Below, piece by piece: positions 63,241 through 64,000 of a stretch of DNA of 64,000 nt. The translations under genes and the position numbers were made by a program. Where the stretch lies: contig JACJVS010000001.1 in the NCBI GenBank assembly GCA_017655985.1, positions 3,162,001 to 3,226,000 of the forward strand, read 5' to 3'. This stretch comes from Incumbomyces delicatus. Lineage: Eukaryota > Ascomycota > Eurotiomycetes > Chaetothyriales > Trichomeriaceae. The stretch's first letter is position 1. Every line of letters starts with the position of its first letter. Under the pieces are notes generated by a model that saw only the letters and a program-made list of their open reading frames with translations, made no database searches and was not told the DNA's origin.

Positions 63241-64000
63241 ATGCTGGTTGGCATCTGTGGGACAATCTGCTCCGGCAAGCACACGACAGCCGAGTATCTT
63301 GTGCAACACCATGGCTTCTTGCGCTTACATCTGCCGTTGGCATCCCGAGGTCACATCAGCACGAGCACATCCGCCAAGCAGCCCACTTCCACCAGCACTG
63401 GCACTGGCACTGGCACTGACAGCTCAGACCACCGCCGCTTTCTACCCTCAGTGACGGACGAAAAAGGTACTCGAGGATTGACCTTTCCCGACGTGGACAG
63501 CCTGCTCGACTTTGTCACCAAACGATGGCGCGAGCATTGGGTTCTGACCGACATCGAGGATGACCTGACTCTAGACCTCCTCCTCCGCCGGCCCTTCTTC
63601 CTGCTGCTCTGCATCGACGCTCCCGTAACTCTACGCTTCAAACGCTTCAACCAGCGCTGCTCTAGGCGAGGCCTGTCCGCCCTGCCACTGGAGGACTTTA
63701 TCGACGCCAACGACCGTCTCCTGTACGGCTCTTTGACCACCACTCTTCCTACCCCAGCACCCCCCTCTTCCTCGCTCTCCTCTACAGATCACAATCACAA
63801 TCACAATCACAATCACCATCTCAGTCCAAGCACAACCACAACCCCAGCAACAGCTACAGCTACAGCTACAGCCCAGACCAACCCAGGCCGAGCCGGCCTA
63901 CACTCCCGCTCACACCTGCAGATCCTCAACACCTACCCCAGTATCCCCGCCTACTTCAACCACCTCAGCACGCTCTCACTAGCGTCGGAGTCCCGCCTCC
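63241..64000 (+). CDS. dcd1: dCMP deaminase, N-terminal part (cut by right edge)
   Basis: Open frame from ATG 63241 to the window end with no stop (253 residues). It begins MLVGICGTICSGKHTTAEYL, a P-loop-like kinase-related N-terminal domain, then HHGFLRLHL, FPDVDSLLDFVTKRWREHWV and RPFFLLLCIDAPVTLRFKRF, the same order as yeast Dcd1 (SIDAPV). The catalytic zinc cytidine-deaminase domain should follow beyond 64000, after a linker reading YFNHLSTLSLASESRL. Two low-complexity insertions are in frame: a Ser/Thr/Gly run at about 50-63 and a His/Asn plus Thr/Ala run at about 183-215. It makes dUMP for thymidylate synthesis. Confidence 0.85.
   Translation, partial: MLVGICGTICSGKHTTAEYLVQHHGFLRLHLPLASRGHISTSTSAKQPTSTSTGTGTGTDSSDHRRFLPSVTDEKGTRGLTFPDVDSLLDFVTKRWREHWVLTDIEDDLTLDLLLRRPFFLLLCIDAPVTLRFKRFNQRCSRRGLSALPLEDFIDANDRLLYGSLTTTLPTPAPPSSSLSSTDHNHNHNHNHHLSPSTTTTPATATATATAQTNPGRAGLHSRSHLQILNTYPSIPAYFNHLSTLSLASESRL
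63788..63817 (+). repeat. ACAATC hexamer repeat in DCD1
   Basis: Four to five copies encoding His-Asn, in frame; followed by an ACAGCT repeat at about 63851-63870 encoding Thr-Ala. Confidence 0.85.

Noticed and set aside
1..64000. CRISPR arrays, bacterial promoters or operons
   Set aside because: Spliceosomal introns and fungal genes throughout; no spaced repeat array.

Overview
The window looks like nuclear DNA of a filamentous ascomycete (Pezizomycotina). The evidence is the short introns of about 45-75 bp with GT..AG ends and CTAAC/CTGAC-like branch sites, and a set of typical fungal proteins: Mdv1, Upf3, Sit4/PP6, Bcp1, an Ufo1-like F-box protein, Gpi16 and dCMP deaminase. There are no bacterial operons, CRISPR arrays, rRNA genes or recognisable tRNA genes. 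I cannot name the order or species. Exons of multi-exon genes were assembled by hand from splice signals, frame continuity and protein similarity; exon coordinates are in each entry.

The window alternates between two kinds of sequence. Positions 1-27 kb are an accessory-type region: ferric reductase (cut by the left edge), an orphan coiled-coil protein, a secreted ferritin-like (Rds1-type) protein, a 990-residue DUF3435 tyrosine recombinase with zinc fingers and a C-terminal chromodomain, an amino acid permease, a CorA-like transporter, a kinase/propeller fusion, an FtsJ-like methyltransferase and an atypical kinase with a C-terminal membrane segment. Spacers are long. Positions 28-44.6 kb are a dense block of conserved housekeeping genes: Ufo1-like, SIT4/PP6 phosphatase, UPF3, MDV1, chorismate mutase, BCP1 and MRE11.

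Positions 45-54 kb are a second accessory region: a multispanning orphan membrane protein, an F-box protein, a truncated second DUF3435 gene, a broken copy of the 26 kb kinase family, and an Fta2-like kinase fold. Positions 54-57.4 kb hold a divergent carbohydrate-enzyme pair: a secreted GH13 alpha-amylase and a GH72-like protein whose acid/base glutamate is replaced. From 57.8 kb to the right edge the sequence is again core: GPI16, LUC7, an RGG-rich protein and the 5' part of DCD1 (cut by the right edge).

The most interesting candidate system is the intact DUF3435 recombinase at 7.2-10.5 kb. DUF3435 proteins include the captains that move Starship giant transposons, ferric reductases are recurrent Starship cargo, and the gene points toward the ferric reductase. 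This would fit a Starship running leftward off the window, but no element ends could be shown. The chromodomain fusion is unusual. A second, decayed DUF3435 gene sits among decayed kinase genes at 49.6-51.7 kb, suggesting more than one insertion of such elements in this neighbourhood.
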